This document shows positions 44,908-54,597 of a stretch of 64,000 nt of DNA, piece by piece. Under the pieces are notes generated by a model. It searched no databases. It saw only the letters and a list, made by a program, of their open reading frames with translations, and had not been told where the DNA came from. Source of the stretch: Acidobacteriota bacterium. GTDB taxonomy: Bacteria > Acidobacteriota > UBA6911. The stretch spans positions 78,393 to 142,392 of the forward strand of contig JAFGIY010000258.1 in the NCBI GenBank assembly GCA_016929335.1, read 5' to 3'. The stretch's first letter is position 1, and every line of letters starts with the position of its first letter. Position numbers and translations under genes: made by a program.

Positions 44908-45153
44908 ACCAGGGAATCATCAGCCTGAAGCATTTCGGAGTACTCTGATCTCTTTTTGGAGCAAACCTCCGGATCGGCAGATCTGACAATTCCGGAAATG
45001 AATGCGGTGCAGGTGGATAATAAAGCAGCAGGCCCTTTCAGCGCCTGCCGCGATGCACATGTGAGAAAGGACATGCACGGCGTCAAGTGTGTCCCACAGT
45101 CAGGGCTCTGCCGGATTGGCATTTACCAAACGCGCGATTTTGGCGGAGCGTTT

Positions 45154-47718
45154 TTATTTCCGGTCTGTCAGGGTTTCCGGATCGGGCCAGGCGTGTTTGG
45201 GGTAGCGCCTTTGAAGCTCACGGCGAATGGAAGGATAGTGCTTTTTCCAGAATCCGGCGAGATCCTTCGTAACCTGCACGGCCCGGCCGTTGGGAGCAAG
45301 CAGATGAATCGTGAGGGGAATCTGACCGGAGCAGATTGCGGGTGTCGCATAGGTGCCGAAGAAATCCTGCAAACGGGATTCGATCCATGGAGGCTTTTCC
45401 GGCTCATAATGGACGCGGACCGTTCGTCCCGATTTAAGTTTGATGCGATCCGGCGCTTCGCGTCTCAACAGGGCCCGCTGGCGGTCCGTAAGCCTGCTTA
45501 ACAAGCCGTCAACGAGCGATAAATCGACGACTTCATCCAGGCTGCGCCTGCTGCGGCACAATTGTTCCACTGCGAGACGAATGTCAGGGTCTGCAAATGC
45601 AGGTAAATTTTCGCCGGGAAAACATTTTGAGAGCAACGCCAGCCTTGCCTGAAATCCGGGAAGAGAGCCGGCATCGTGAAACGGCGACAATCCCAAGCGG
45701 AAGACGGCGGATGCGAGCATATTTGAGGCCTTTTCGGAGGGCGTAGCGGTTCGCACCATTTCCTCGAGCGCTATCTGCCCATAAGAAGTTCGCCGCACCT
45801 CATGCACTCTTCCGGCGCGTTCATTCCAGACCAGTTCCGTCTCCTGAGATAGAGATTCGGGAAACAGACCGGCGATCCACTCCGCTTCAATTCCCGAAGC
45901 AAGTCGGATAATGGGATTCGCCATTCTTGCCGACGCTCTTTCCTTTCGTTCTTCCACATCAACTGCAACGACCAATTGAGGATCATGAACAACGCTTTCG
46001 GCCGAAAGCATTGCAGAGCCTCCGCCCGCAAGCAGAAGTTCTCCGGATCCTGCGCGGCGTCGTTTGGCTACCCGGTCCGGGAAGGCCGTCAATACCGATA
46101 TCAGAATCGCTTCCTCGACCGGCTTTTGGCTGGATGGCCGTTTGCGCCCGAGAGCAGCGGTACTCAGAATATGTTGAAGCTGGCGCTGTCCGCGCCTGAC
46201 TGCCTGGACTGTCCGTGCATCCAGCCCAAGATCCAGAAGGCGATCCGCTTCGAAACCTGCCCGTTCAGCTTCCTTAAAGCAGTCCAGCAATTCGAGAAGG
46301 TCGGAGGGGCCGGAAGCATGCCTATGATGCCTCGATTGCGGATCCGCCAGCCGCGTGCGGACATTCAGACGAATATCCCGTTCGGCAAGAAGCGCCGCCA
46401 GCAGAGTACTCTCTTCAACAACGTGCTGCTTTTCGCCCTCAAGAATAAGGCGCGCCAGTCTGGGATGTATCGGCAGCTTAAGCATGCGGATGCCGGACTC
46501 TGATATCTTCCCGCAGCTGTTTACTGCACCAAGCCTGAAAAGCAGGGATTCGGCGGCTTCGATGGCGGATGCGGGCGGAGGCTGAAACCAGACAAAAGAT
46601 CCGATGTCCTGAATACCGGCGCCATGCAGAAGAAGGACCGTTTCAGTCAGATCCGCGCGTTTGATTTCGGGTGTTTCATGCTCCGGCCGCGTCTCAAAAT
46701 CCGGCCGCGTATACAGGCGAAGGACACGGCCGGCCCGGGTTCTTCCGGCGCGGCCGGCGCGCTGCTTTGCCGATGATTTGCTGATTTTTGATGTAGCGAG
46801 CGTCGGGAATCCGCTCCATGGAGAGTATCCGGCGATTCGCGCAAGCCCGGAGTCGACTACGGCGGCAATATCGGGAATGGTAATGGATGTCTCCGCCACA
46901 TTGGTTGCAAGGATCACTTTCATCTTTCCGGACGGTTCAATAGCTCGCCTTTGCTCAACATTAGGAAGATCGCCATGGAGCAGGTTCAAAGAAAATCCCA
47001 TGTGTTCGGCGGACGGTTTCAGGGTTTCCGCCGCGCGTCGGATTTCGGCCGCTCCCGGAAGAAATACCAGTATATTTCCGCCGGGGTCGGAGCGCATAAG
47101 CCGGACAACCGCGCCGGCAACCTTTTCGTGCAGGGGACGATCGCTTGTCTTCGTTTCGTAATCAATATCGAGGTCAAAGGGGGATTCTGCCAGAGAAAGC
47201 ACGGAAGCACCCGGAAGGAAAGACGCTACCGACTCTGCGTTCATAGTAGCCGACATTACAATGATCTTGAGTTGAGGGCGGCGGCTCAACAACTGGCGAA
47301 GAAATGCGAGTGCCAGATCCGTAGCGAGATGCCTTTCGTGAAATTCATCCAGAATAACCGTGGAAACTCCATCCAGATTCGGATTATGAACGAGGCTGCG
47401 TGCCAGAATGGCTTCCGTAAGAAAACGAATGCGCGTGCCTGGACCCGATACGTTCTCAAATCGAATGGCATATCCCACGGTTTCCCCCAGCCGCTCGCCG
47501 AGTTCCTGTGCGACTCTGGCGGCCGCCAATCGCGTCGCCAATCTGCGCGGCTCGAGTATCCATATCTCGCCGTGGTCGGTGAATCCCGCGTCATAAAGCG
47601 CTCGGGGAATACGAGTCGTCTTGCCGGCCCCGGGAGGAGCGGTAAGAACGAGAGACATTGAGTCGCGCAAAGTGGAGATGATTTTGGGTAAATGGGGATC
47701 GATAGGCAGAGGATTCAT
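45154..47718 (-). CDS. hrpB: ATP-dependent helicase HrpB
   Basis: An 854-aa DEAH-type helicase of unknown physiological role. Walker A is VLTAPPGAGKTTRIPRAL near residue 30, the DEAH box reads TVILDEFHERH, motif III MSATM, and motif VI SAKQRAGRAGRTRAG near residue 325. The HrpB-specific C-terminal region is present through LPWAKLRAR-related text and the final GYPxHxWPD-type end (RRYPKHAWPDPETLTD). The length is typical. It is convergent with the membrane-protein gene on one side and co-oriented 40 bp after the GH3 fusion gene. Confidence 0.94.
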   Translation of the reverse strand: MNPLPIDPHLPKIISTLRDSMSLVLTAPPGAGKTTRIPRALYDAGFTDHGEIWILEPRRLATRLAAARVAQELGERLGETVGYAIRFENVSGPGTRIRFLTEAILARSLVHNPNLDGVSTVILDEFHERHLATDLALAFLRQLLSRRPQLKIIVMSATMNAESVASFLPGASVLSLAESPFDLDIDYETKTSDRPLHEKVAGAVVRLMRSDPGGNILVFLPGAAEIRRAAETLKPSAEHMGFSLNLLHGDLPNVEQRRAIEPSGKMKVILATNVAETSITIPDIAAVVDSGLARIAGYSPWSGFPTLATSKISKSSAKQRAGRAGRTRAGRVLRLYTRPDFETRPEHETPEIKRADLTETVLLLHGAGIQDIGSFVWFQPPPASAIEAAESLLFRLGAVNSCGKISESGIRMLKLPIHPRLARLILEGEKQHVVEESTLLAALLAERDIRLNVRTRLADPQSRHHRHASGPSDLLELLDCFKEAERAGFEADRLLDLGLDARTVQAVRRGQRQLQHILSTAALGRKRPSSQKPVEEAILISVLTAFPDRVAKRRRAGSGELLLAGGGSAMLSAESVVHDPQLVVAVDVEERKERASARMANPIIRLASGIEAEWIAGLFPESLSQETELVWNERAGRVHEVRRTSYGQIALEEMVRTATPSEKASNMLASAVFRLGLSPFHDAGSLPGFQARLALLSKCFPGENLPAFADPDIRLAVEQLCRSRRSLDEVVDLSLVDGLLSRLTDRQRALLRREAPDRIKLKSGRTVRVHYEPEKPPWIESRLQDFFGTYATPAICSGQIPLTIHLLAPNGRAVQVTKDLAGFWKKHYPSIRRELQRRYPKHAWPDPETLTDRK

Positions 47719-47758
47719 GACTTACGCGGAGCGGCTTGGAAATAATGTCTGGCAAAGC

Positions 47759-50473
47759 CTACTCGGGGATTGAGGATAGAATGGATTCACAAATATTCCT
47801 TTGTGCTTCGGAGATTCTTCCATTATCGGGCCGGCCGTTGGCAAGCAGAACGATGAAGAGCTTTCTGGACGGATCGATCCACAGCATCGATCCGGTTTCC
47901 CCGTTGTGTCCAAAAGCCCCCGGAGAAAACAGCTTGCCGGCCCAGTCTGAATCCGATGGTTTAAACCACGGGCTATGACGCCCCGATATCCTGTCGACCG
48001 TTTCGGGACGAAGATAGCGCCGATGAGCATAGATACCGCGATTCAGCAGCATCTGAGCAAATAGGGCCAGATCCTGCGCACTGCAGAATAGTCTTTCTCC
48101 CGTCGATTCTCCGGAATAGGCGATTTCTCCACGGTAGTTCTGCGGCGGTTTATAAAAAGTGCTGCTCATGCCGAGAGGTTTGAACAGACGTTCGGTGAGA
48201 AGGCGTTCGAGCGGCGTTGCCGTAGCGCGGTTTACAATAGTCATCAAAAGATTCCTGTTCCCGGCAGCTGCGCTTACAGGCGAGGACTCTTTATTGGCCG
48301 ATGCCTTCCATAAATCGCTCAGATTCAATTTCCCGATGTCTTTTTCTTTCATCTCCGGAACGTAATCCAACACCGGAGCATCGAGAATAAGGCTTTTGGA
48401 TTCCGCAGCCATCATAACCGCCGAGGAGAGTCCCACGACCGCCGACAGGGAGGCCAAATCATAAACGGTCTCGGGCGATGTCATACGAGCAACGCCGGAA
48501 GGCGCAATTCTGCCAATTGCGAAATTGAGAATAATCCGGCCCTTATAGCCGACCACGAGTTGGGCTCCCGGGAACGTTCCTGCTTGCACATGGGTTTCCA
48601 ACAACTGCCCGGCCTTTTCGATTCCGGATTTCAGAGGGCCCGATTCCGTTGCGGCTATAGATTTCAAGACCATGTCGAGTTTAGGAATTGCCAGGCCGTC
48701 TCCGGCTTTCGAATATCCGGGTATCGAGACAGGCATGCGTCCGGTGATTTCTATTTCGCCCGCAAGCGCTTTTGCCGCAGCAATCTGGGAGACATCAGAA
48801 TAACTGAAGGCGCACGCATAGGTGCCGACTTGAGTGGCGGACTGCACGATGTATGGATTTCCAAAGCTCATCCAGATCAAAGGCTTGCGCGAAGCCATCA
48901 GCTTATCGAAGATCTTTCGCTGGATCGCCGGCATCGCTTCGGAATTCCGTCCGGAGACCAGGCGGCCAAGGGTTGAAAACACGATAAGGTCAGATTCCGA
49001 TACGGCTTTTTCAATGACAGAGACGAATTCGTCGGAGATCCGCGCATTACCCCATAAGGTTTCGATGAAAGGGAATCGACGGCGCATTTCGGCCTGGAAA
49101 ACCGCGCCCGGCTCGGATTCAAGATCGGGAGTCAGCACAAGGCTGAGTATCTTCGGATATCCCGTCGGATCTATTGGAAGCAGCTTCGCCTGATCTTTAA
49201 GAACCGTTATCGAATGATCCGCAATATTCTGGGCCAGCTCGAGGTTTTGCGGAGAGGCAATGATTTCACCAATCCCGCTGATGGGGATCATGCGCGTCTG
49301 ATGAAGCTTCAAGCGGCTCTTGGCGCGCAGCACCTTGCGCACGGATTCGTTGATACGGCTTTCGGGAATATCACCTCTTTTGACTGCGCGCACGACTTCA
49401 TTGATCGCTACAGTTGGATCCGCAGGCAGCAACAGAATATCAGAGCCGGCCTGAATGGCGCGTACCGCCGCCAGCCCGCACCAGTACGTGTTCGTTATGC
49501 CCCCCATCTCCAGCGCATCCGTTACCACGAGGCCTTTAAAATTGAGGGAATTGCGCAACAGGTCGTTCAGAATTTTTGAGGAAAGAGTTGCGGGCGTTTG
49601 AGGCTCTCCTGTCACTTTCGGGACGGATACATGCGCCGTCATAATCGAATCCACACCGGCTTCTATGGCGCTCTTGAATGGCGCCAGTTCCACCGATTGC
49701 AGCCTGGCCATGTCAGACTGAACGACTGCCAGTCTTAAATGAGAATCCGTTGCAGTATCGCCGTGTCCCGGAAAATGCTTTGCGGTTGTGAGGACGCCGC
49801 CGCTTCTTGCTCCGCGAATAAATGCCGATCCGAGCCGGGAAACAAGATCCGGATCTTCACCGAAAGACCGGATATTGATCACCGGATTCCGGGGATTGTT
49901 GTTCACATCCAGCACGGGCGCAAAAATCCAGTGGACTCCAAGCGCTCGTGATTCACGGGCCGTAGCAAGCCCCTGCTGATAGGCGAACTGCTCGGAGTTG
50001 GTTGCACCCAAGGCCATTGTCCAGGCAAAGGAAGTCGTATCCGCGATCCGGAAAGAAGCACCACGCTCAAAGTCTGCTGCCACCAGAAGAGGCAATCTTG
50101 AGATGCTTTGAAGGTCATTAAGCAGAATGGCGGATTCATACACATTTCCCGCGAATAGGACAACACCCCCCACGTGGTTCTGCTTTATCTGATCTCGAAT
50201 GGCATCAAATTCCGCACTGCGGCGATTCAGGAATTTGCCGGAGACCCGGATTTGGACCAGTTGCGCGATCCTGTCTCTCAGAGAAAGGTTTTTAAGCGTT
50301 TTATCCGCCCAGTTCTCCTGGGGAGATTCGGGAAACGCCGAAAAGGACGCAAATAAAAAAACTGTCGCAATCGCCAAAACTCTTCGAGCTTTTGAGCCTT
50401 TCGGCTTGTCGAGAAAAGAAAATCTCAAAGACTCAAAGGCTCGAAGGCACGAAGAAATCACTGGGCTATCCAT
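47759..50473 (-). CDS. GH3 beta-N-acetylhexosaminidase fused to a degenerate serine-hydrolase domain
   Basis: A 904-aa exported protein. A signal peptide (hydrophobic VLAIATVFLFASFSAF near 32-47) follows an odd Ser/Arg-rich start. Residues about 55-590 are GH3 NagZ-type: VPxFGEDP-like IRSFGEDPDLV, TAKHFPGHGDTATDSH (the NagZ general-acid loop) and LVVTDALEMGGI with the nucleophile aspartate. A C-terminal GH3 half follows. Residues about 620-900 resemble a class C beta-lactamase-like domain (FPGAQLVVGYKGRIIL, DLASLSAVVGLSSAVM, LFKPLGMSST, FGHNGETGSMLWIDP). There the SxxK lysine is alanine and the YxN loop is missing, so the domain is probably inactive. Likely peptidoglycan turnover. Confidence 0.88.
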   Translation of the reverse strand: MDSPVISSCLRAFESLRFSFLDKPKGSKARRVLAIATVFLFASFSAFPESPQENWADKTLKNLSLRDRIAQLVQIRVSGKFLNRRSAEFDAIRDQIKQNHVGGVVLFAGNVYESAILLNDLQSISRLPLLVAADFERGASFRIADTTSFAWTMALGATNSEQFAYQQGLATARESRALGVHWIFAPVLDVNNNPRNPVINIRSFGEDPDLVSRLGSAFIRGARSGGVLTTAKHFPGHGDTATDSHLRLAVVQSDMARLQSVELAPFKSAIEAGVDSIMTAHVSVPKVTGEPQTPATLSSKILNDLLRNSLNFKGLVVTDALEMGGITNTYWCGLAAVRAIQAGSDILLLPADPTVAINEVVRAVKRGDIPESRINESVRKVLRAKSRLKLHQTRMIPISGIGEIIASPQNLELAQNIADHSITVLKDQAKLLPIDPTGYPKILSLVLTPDLESEPGAVFQAEMRRRFPFIETLWGNARISDEFVSVIEKAVSESDLIVFSTLGRLVSGRNSEAMPAIQRKIFDKLMASRKPLIWMSFGNPYIVQSATQVGTYACAFSYSDVSQIAAAKALAGEIEITGRMPVSIPGYSKAGDGLAIPKLDMVLKSIAATESGPLKSGIEKAGQLLETHVQAGTFPGAQLVVGYKGRIILNFAIGRIAPSGVARMTSPETVYDLASLSAVVGLSSAVMMAAESKSLILDAPVLDYVPEMKEKDIGKLNLSDLWKASANKESSPVSAAAGNRNLLMTIVNRATATPLERLLTERLFKPLGMSSTFYKPPQNYRGEIAYSGESTGERLFCSAQDLALFAQMLLNRGIYAHRRYLRPETVDRISGRHSPWFKPSDSDWAGKLFSPGAFGHNGETGSMLWIDPSRKLFIVLLANGRPDNGRISEAQRNICESILSSIPE
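50382..50446. repeat. 15-bp inverted repeat inside the 5' end of the GH3 gene
   Basis: CTTCGAGCTTTTGAG (50382-50396) and CTCAAAGGCTCGAAG (50432-50446) are inverted copies matching 14 of 15, with a 35-nt loop. The sequence resembles a widespread intergenic repeat built of cctttgagtctttgag-like words. It lies over roughly codons 9-31 of the GH3 gene. Confidence 0.6.
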
Positions 50474-50490
50474 CCTCCGGACGGGACATT

Positions 50491-50976
50491 TTATCCAAAA
50501 TAAAGCTTTTCGGTGTTAACAGGGAATCCAAGCAGCTTGAGATAGGTAAAGAGCTGCATTTTGTGGTTTGTAAAGTGCTCCCGGAATTCGAGAGACATTT
50601 TTTCCATTTTTGCTTCCCAGCCCCAGGGGACCTTGACAATCCTGTTTGTAAAATCCTCTTCGGATACGCTATTCAGAACCTCACGCAAGGTTGTTTTATC
50701 TTTTTCGAGCTTGGCCAGTGCTTCCTGGACGTTGCATGCGGGCATTTGCCCCTGCTTCATGGCCTCGCTCATTTCTTCAGGCTTCGGCCAGCTGTTGTTG
50801 ACCATCATGCGTAATTCTGTGCCGATTCCATCGCTCAGATGATAGAGCAATTGTCCCAGAGTCATGAAAGTCGGGCCAGGCTTCCAGTCCAGTTTGTCGG
50901 CGGGTACCATCTTCATCAGTGACTCGGCAGGCCGGAAGGCACTTAAGGCATATTCATAATATTCTTCCTTTTTCAC
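50491..50976 (-). CDS. DinB-family protein
   Basis: A 161-aa four-helix protein. The three expected metal ligands appear as a histidine in LGQLLYHLSDG near residue 46 and histidines in FREHFTNHKMQL near 134-138. The fold is common in thiol-dependent transferases and many proteins of unknown role. It lies 17 bp upstream of the GH3 gene in the same direction. AGGAGGAA lies before the ATG. Confidence 0.8.
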   Translation of the reverse strand: MKKEEYYEYALSAFRPAESLMKMVPADKLDWKPGPTFMTLGQLLYHLSDGIGTELRMMVNNSWPKPEEMSEAMKQGQMPACNVQEALAKLEKDKTTLREVLNSVSEEDFTNRIVKVPWGWEAKMEKMSLEFREHFTNHKMQLFTYLKLLGFPVNTEKLYFG

Positions 50977-51151
50977 GTTCTTCCTCCTCTACGGATCGTT
51001 GAAATCAAAGTCGCAACCAGAGTACCACAAGCGTTCCGGCCGCGCACGGCGATTGTTGGAAATTGGATGCAATCCGCATTCGCCGGAACGAAAATTTATA
51101 AAACATGCAAAATGCCTTTTGCCTTAATATATCATTCCACAAAGAGCTATC

Positions 51152-51721
51152 ATGAAAGCAAATGATGGGCAGAAAATGGCGCAGAATAAAAAGAGCATCG
51201 AGGATCTGAATCTGTCGGGAGTGATGCCTCTTGTTTACGAGGAACTCAGGCAACTGGCGCGACGCTATATGGCTCGAGAAAGAGCCGGGAAAACGCTCCA
51301 GGCGACGGCCCTTGTAAACGAAGCGTTCCTGAGATTAAGAAGAGAAAAGCAACATGGCTGGCAGAATCGCGCTCATTTCTGTGCCATCGCTGCCGGGGCG
51401 ATGAGGGAGATTCTGGTTGAACGAGCGCGCGCCCGTGCTGCACTGAAACGCGGCGGATCGCGGGTGCGCGTAAGCATCAGCGACGATATTGCAGCGCAAA
51501 AGAATTCATCCATCGACATGCTCGCGCTGCACGAAGCTCTGGAGCGCCTTTCCCGTCTGGATGCCCAGCTTGCGCGTATTGTTGAACTCCGCTTCTTTGG
51601 AGGGCTGACAGTGGAAGAAGCTGCGGAAGTATTGAATACATCACCCGCTACCATCAAGCGCGCCTGGAGCATGGCCAAGGCATGGCTGAGACGGGAAATG
51701 GAGAGGCCCGATGGATCCTGA
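51152..51721 (+). CDS. ECF-type sigma factor (TIGR02999-like)
   Basis: A 189-aa sigma factor. LVYEELRQLARRYMARERAGKTLQATALVNEAFLRL covers region 2 in the form found in the acidobacterial/planctomycete TIGR02999 group, and FFGGLTVEEAAEVLNTSPATIKRAW is region 4 near residue 150. It overlaps the Ser/Thr kinase gene by 11 bp, a typical pairing in these phyla, so kinase signalling probably controls this factor. Divergent from the DinB gene. Confidence 0.92.
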   Translation: MKANDGQKMAQNKKSIEDLNLSGVMPLVYEELRQLARRYMARERAGKTLQATALVNEAFLRLRREKQHGWQNRAHFCAIAAGAMREILVERARARAALKRGGSRVRVSISDDIAAQKNSSIDMLALHEALERLSRLDAQLARIVELRFFGGLTVEEAAEVLNTSPATIKRAWSMAKAWLRREMERPDGS

Positions 51722-53210
51722 GCGCTACCGGTTGCTTAAGAAAATATTCGATGCCGCTATAGATAAGAACGCTGCGGATCGAGCTGCTTTTCTGGACAGC
51801 GCCTGCGGCGCCGACGCGAGTCTGCGAAAAGAAATCGAATCACTGCTGGAAACGCTGGACCGGGATAGTTTCCTCGAAAAACCGGCTTTTGAGGCAGCGC
51901 CTGATTTGTTTGAGAGCAGAACCGATGATGCGCTCATAGGCAAGAGACTGGGCCCGTATTCGGTAACGGGCAAAATCGGCCGCGGCGGAATGGGGATCGT
52001 TTATCTGGCCCGCGATACCCGGCTGGACCGGCCGGTCGCAATCAAGATGCTTGTCCCCGGCTGCACAGGCGACGGACAGCAGCGCGAGCGCCTCAAAAGA
52101 GAAGCACGGGCGGCGGCCAGGCTGACACATCCGGGTATCGCTACTGTGTATTCTCTGGAGGAATTTGATGACAGCATTTGCATAGTATCGGAATATGTCC
52201 ATGGCACGACTCTCCGCCAGATACTGTCCGATGATTTGCTCTCCTTTCCTCAGATCCTCGATATAGCTGTTCAAATCGCGCAAGCGCTGGCAGCCGCGCA
52301 TCAACAGGGAATTGTGCATCGTGACCTGAAGCCTGAGAACATCATGAGGACGGAGTCCGGAGTCATTAAGATCCTTGATTTCGGTCTTGCAAGAATAGAG
52401 CCGACAATTGGTGCGCTCTCGAATCCGCAGCTGACGCGTTCCGGCATGTTTCTCGGCACGCCGGCTTATGCTTCTCCGGAGCAATTGCGCGGCGCTGAGG
52501 TCGATCGACGCACGGACATCTTTTCTTTTGGGGTAATCATTTATGAACTGGCCGCAGGCAGGCATCCTTTCGGCTTAACCGATTCCATGTCGGCCATTGC
52601 GCATATCCTGGACGCGGATGTGCCGGACCTTTCGAAAGCCAATACCGCGATTCCGGCCGAATTCTCCGGTATCATCCGAAGGTGTCTCGAGAAAAGATCT
52701 TCGGACCGGTATCCAGATTCCAGTACATTGCTGACGGAGATTGAGCGGCTTTTGGATAGAGGCGCTGAAACTACTGAGAGGCCGTCCAATTCTGCATTCT
52801 GGTGGTGGCAATTCCACCAGGCTGTCGCAGGTTTCGGCTATTACGGAATGCTTTATCCTTTGTGGTGGATAAGGGCAGAGCTGGTGAACCGGTTGCATCG
52901 GGATATCGAGGGATCACTGCTTTTCTTTCCCGCGCTGATAGCCGTTGGAATTGCCGCCAATCTCCGGCTTCACCTATGGTTTACCTCAAGGTTTTATATT
53001 TCCGAGCTTTATGAACAGCGTCGCAAAGTTGCTCGATGGATCCGCTGCGGAGATTGGCTTTTCGTTCTTATGCTCTTGATCACTGCTATACGCATTCACT
53101 CGACTCATGCGATCCTTGCGACACTGCTGATTTCGGTCGCGGTCGGCAGCGCCGTTGCATCCATGTTGATAGAGCCTACGACATCAAAGGCAGCTTTGGA
53201 AAAAGAGTAG
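51711..53210 (+). CDS. Transmembrane Ser/Thr protein kinase
   Basis: A 499-aa kinase. An N-terminal helical segment (RYRLLKKIFDAAIDKNAADRA...) typical of kinases paired with TIGR02999 factors precedes the catalytic domain at about 83-345. Motifs are GRGGMGIVYLARD, RPVAIKML (lysine), HRDLKPENIM, LDFGLAR and GTPAYASPEQ. All catalytic residues look intact. The C-terminus has three membrane helices (about 400-418, 440-460 and 462-480) and no extracellular domain of note, so the signal may be sensed in the membrane. Confidence 0.94.
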   Translation: MDPERYRLLKKIFDAAIDKNAADRAAFLDSACGADASLRKEIESLLETLDRDSFLEKPAFEAAPDLFESRTDDALIGKRLGPYSVTGKIGRGGMGIVYLARDTRLDRPVAIKMLVPGCTGDGQQRERLKREARAAARLTHPGIATVYSLEEFDDSICIVSEYVHGTTLRQILSDDLLSFPQILDIAVQIAQALAAAHQQGIVHRDLKPENIMRTESGVIKILDFGLARIEPTIGALSNPQLTRSGMFLGTPAYASPEQLRGAEVDRRTDIFSFGVIIYELAAGRHPFGLTDSMSAIAHILDADVPDLSKANTAIPAEFSGIIRRCLEKRSSDRYPDSSTLLTEIERLLDRGAETTERPSNSAFWWWQFHQAVAGFGYYGMLYPLWWIRAELVNRLHRDIEGSLLFFPALIAVGIAANLRLHLWFTSRFYISELYEQRRKVARWIRCGDWLFVLMLLITAIRIHSTHAILATLLISVAVGSAVASMLIEPTTSKAALEKE

Positions 53211-53235
53211 CAGTACCGATCGCAGGCATTTCGTC

Positions 53236-54558
53236 CTATTGGGATCCGGAAATCCCGGCAAGCAGCTGATGCGAGCGAATTATCCGGCCGCGCATGGCTT
53301 GAAGCGTCCGGGCCATGGATTCGCGGGCAACTTTATTGATAATGGGGCGGATCATATATTCGAGCAGCGCAGGAATCGATCGGCTCAGCGTCGTGGACTC
53401 ACATTCCACAATCACCCCGCCTGGGACCTGTTGATAGCGCCAATATGAATTCATCCGCCATAGAAAACCGCGGTCGTGGCCCGGAGGCTTTTCCCGTTCC
53501 TTGTTTTGGTTATCATGTTCCATTTCCACGATTTTTGTTGCGACACTGCTGCTGGATGCCAATCCGGCCGCATGCCGGCGATAGCGAACAACATGTTCGG
53601 TATTGTAGATCACGGTAACAATTTGGGATCGCTGCAGTTTCAGAAACAGCTTCAATTCCCCCGGGTACTTTCCCAATATCCGGGATTCCATCACGTCTTC
53701 CTGGCTTGTATCTTCCGGACCGGGATTGCACACTCTGGAAAACACAAAATCGAGGGTGACTTCGGGAATAAAAACACTTCCTCTCCAGTGATGGATCATT
53801 CCATGCGGTACAGGAATGCGCCCGCTATCTTCAGTGGTCGTAATCATTCGCCTGACAGGCACTTCGCCTGAAAGCACGGCATGACGCTCTCGAGCGGATT
53901 CCCCGGCATCCTGGAAATCAAGAGCCAGGAATCCTTTTTGCGAAGATAGCTCCGATTGAATGCGCTGTTCCGTCCTTCCGACATAATTGCTCCATGCTTT
54001 CAATGTCTGGGGCTGCAGTTCCGCGGCTGTTGCCCGCAAATCTCCTGCCAAAAGGGCCGCAAATATAATAGAACACGCTCCGGCTGCCATCCGATTTGAT
54101 TTGTCATGCATTTTGGATGCTCCCTTTGGGTGCAATGGCTCGACTGCATGAAATACAAATCGGTCACCTGCCAAGAAGTTGAGAATCGAGCACACGGCAA
54201 TAGCAATTGCATTGGCGAACAGGTAAGGAAGGCCCATTTTCCCCACAAGGAAATGCATCAGAACAAGATTGCCGGCGATAGACACGGCGCCGTTGGCAAT
54301 GTGAAAGCGAAGTAAGCGGGAGAAGAAACCCCGGGGACAGGCCGCAATCCGGTCCGACCAGGTCCAGCGTTCATGCCATAAAAAGTTGTGCAATACCGCA
54401 GCTTCCACCGCCAGTGCCGTTGCCGGAAAATATGCGAATCCAAATCCGGATATCAGCATTGCGAGGATGGCCATTTGAACGGCAATGCCCATTATCCCGA
54501 CAAAATTGAAGACGAGCCATCGTCTGCATAATTCCGGAAAGTGCAGGAGGATGTGCAT
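53236..54558 (-). CDS. GtrA-like membrane domain fused to a START/SRPBCC-like domain
   Basis: A 440-aa protein. Residues 10-140 are a GtrA-type four-helix domain (FNFVGIMGIAVQMAILAML, ALAVEAAVLHNFLWHERWTW, FLAGDRFVFHAVEP), the family linked to polyprenyl-phosphate sugar transfer. After a short loop comes a second hydrophobic stretch (MAAGACSIIFAALLAGD, about 155-171) that looks like a signal peptide. A domain of about 250 residues follows (VGRTEQRIQSEL, EVTLDFVFSRVCN, SYWRYQQVPGGVIVECESTTLSRS) resembling START/SRPBCC lipid-binding folds. The internal Met with signal-like sequence suggests two ancestral genes joined. It precedes the convergent kinase gene. Confidence 0.75.
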   Translation of the reverse strand: MHILLHFPELCRRWLVFNFVGIMGIAVQMAILAMLISGFGFAYFPATALAVEAAVLHNFLWHERWTWSDRIAACPRGFFSRLLRFHIANGAVSIAGNLVLMHFLVGKMGLPYLFANAIAIAVCSILNFLAGDRFVFHAVEPLHPKGASKMHDKSNRMAAGACSIIFAALLAGDLRATAAELQPQTLKAWSNYVGRTEQRIQSELSSQKGFLALDFQDAGESARERHAVLSGEVPVRRMITTTEDSGRIPVPHGMIHHWRGSVFIPEVTLDFVFSRVCNPGPEDTSQEDVMESRILGKYPGELKLFLKLQRSQIVTVIYNTEHVVRYRRHAAGLASSSSVATKIVEMEHDNQNKEREKPPGHDRGFLWRMNSYWRYQQVPGGVIVECESTTLSRSIPALLEYMIRPIINKVARESMARTLQAMRGRIIRSHQLLAGISGSQ

Positions 54559-54597
54559 TGATCCTTGCTCCTCAAATTGCTTTATGTCAAAGAACCT

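Noticed and set aside
46951..47661. A 236-codon plus-strand frame opposite hrpB
   Set aside because: Shadow of the helicase N-terminal motifs; no independent start site or domain.
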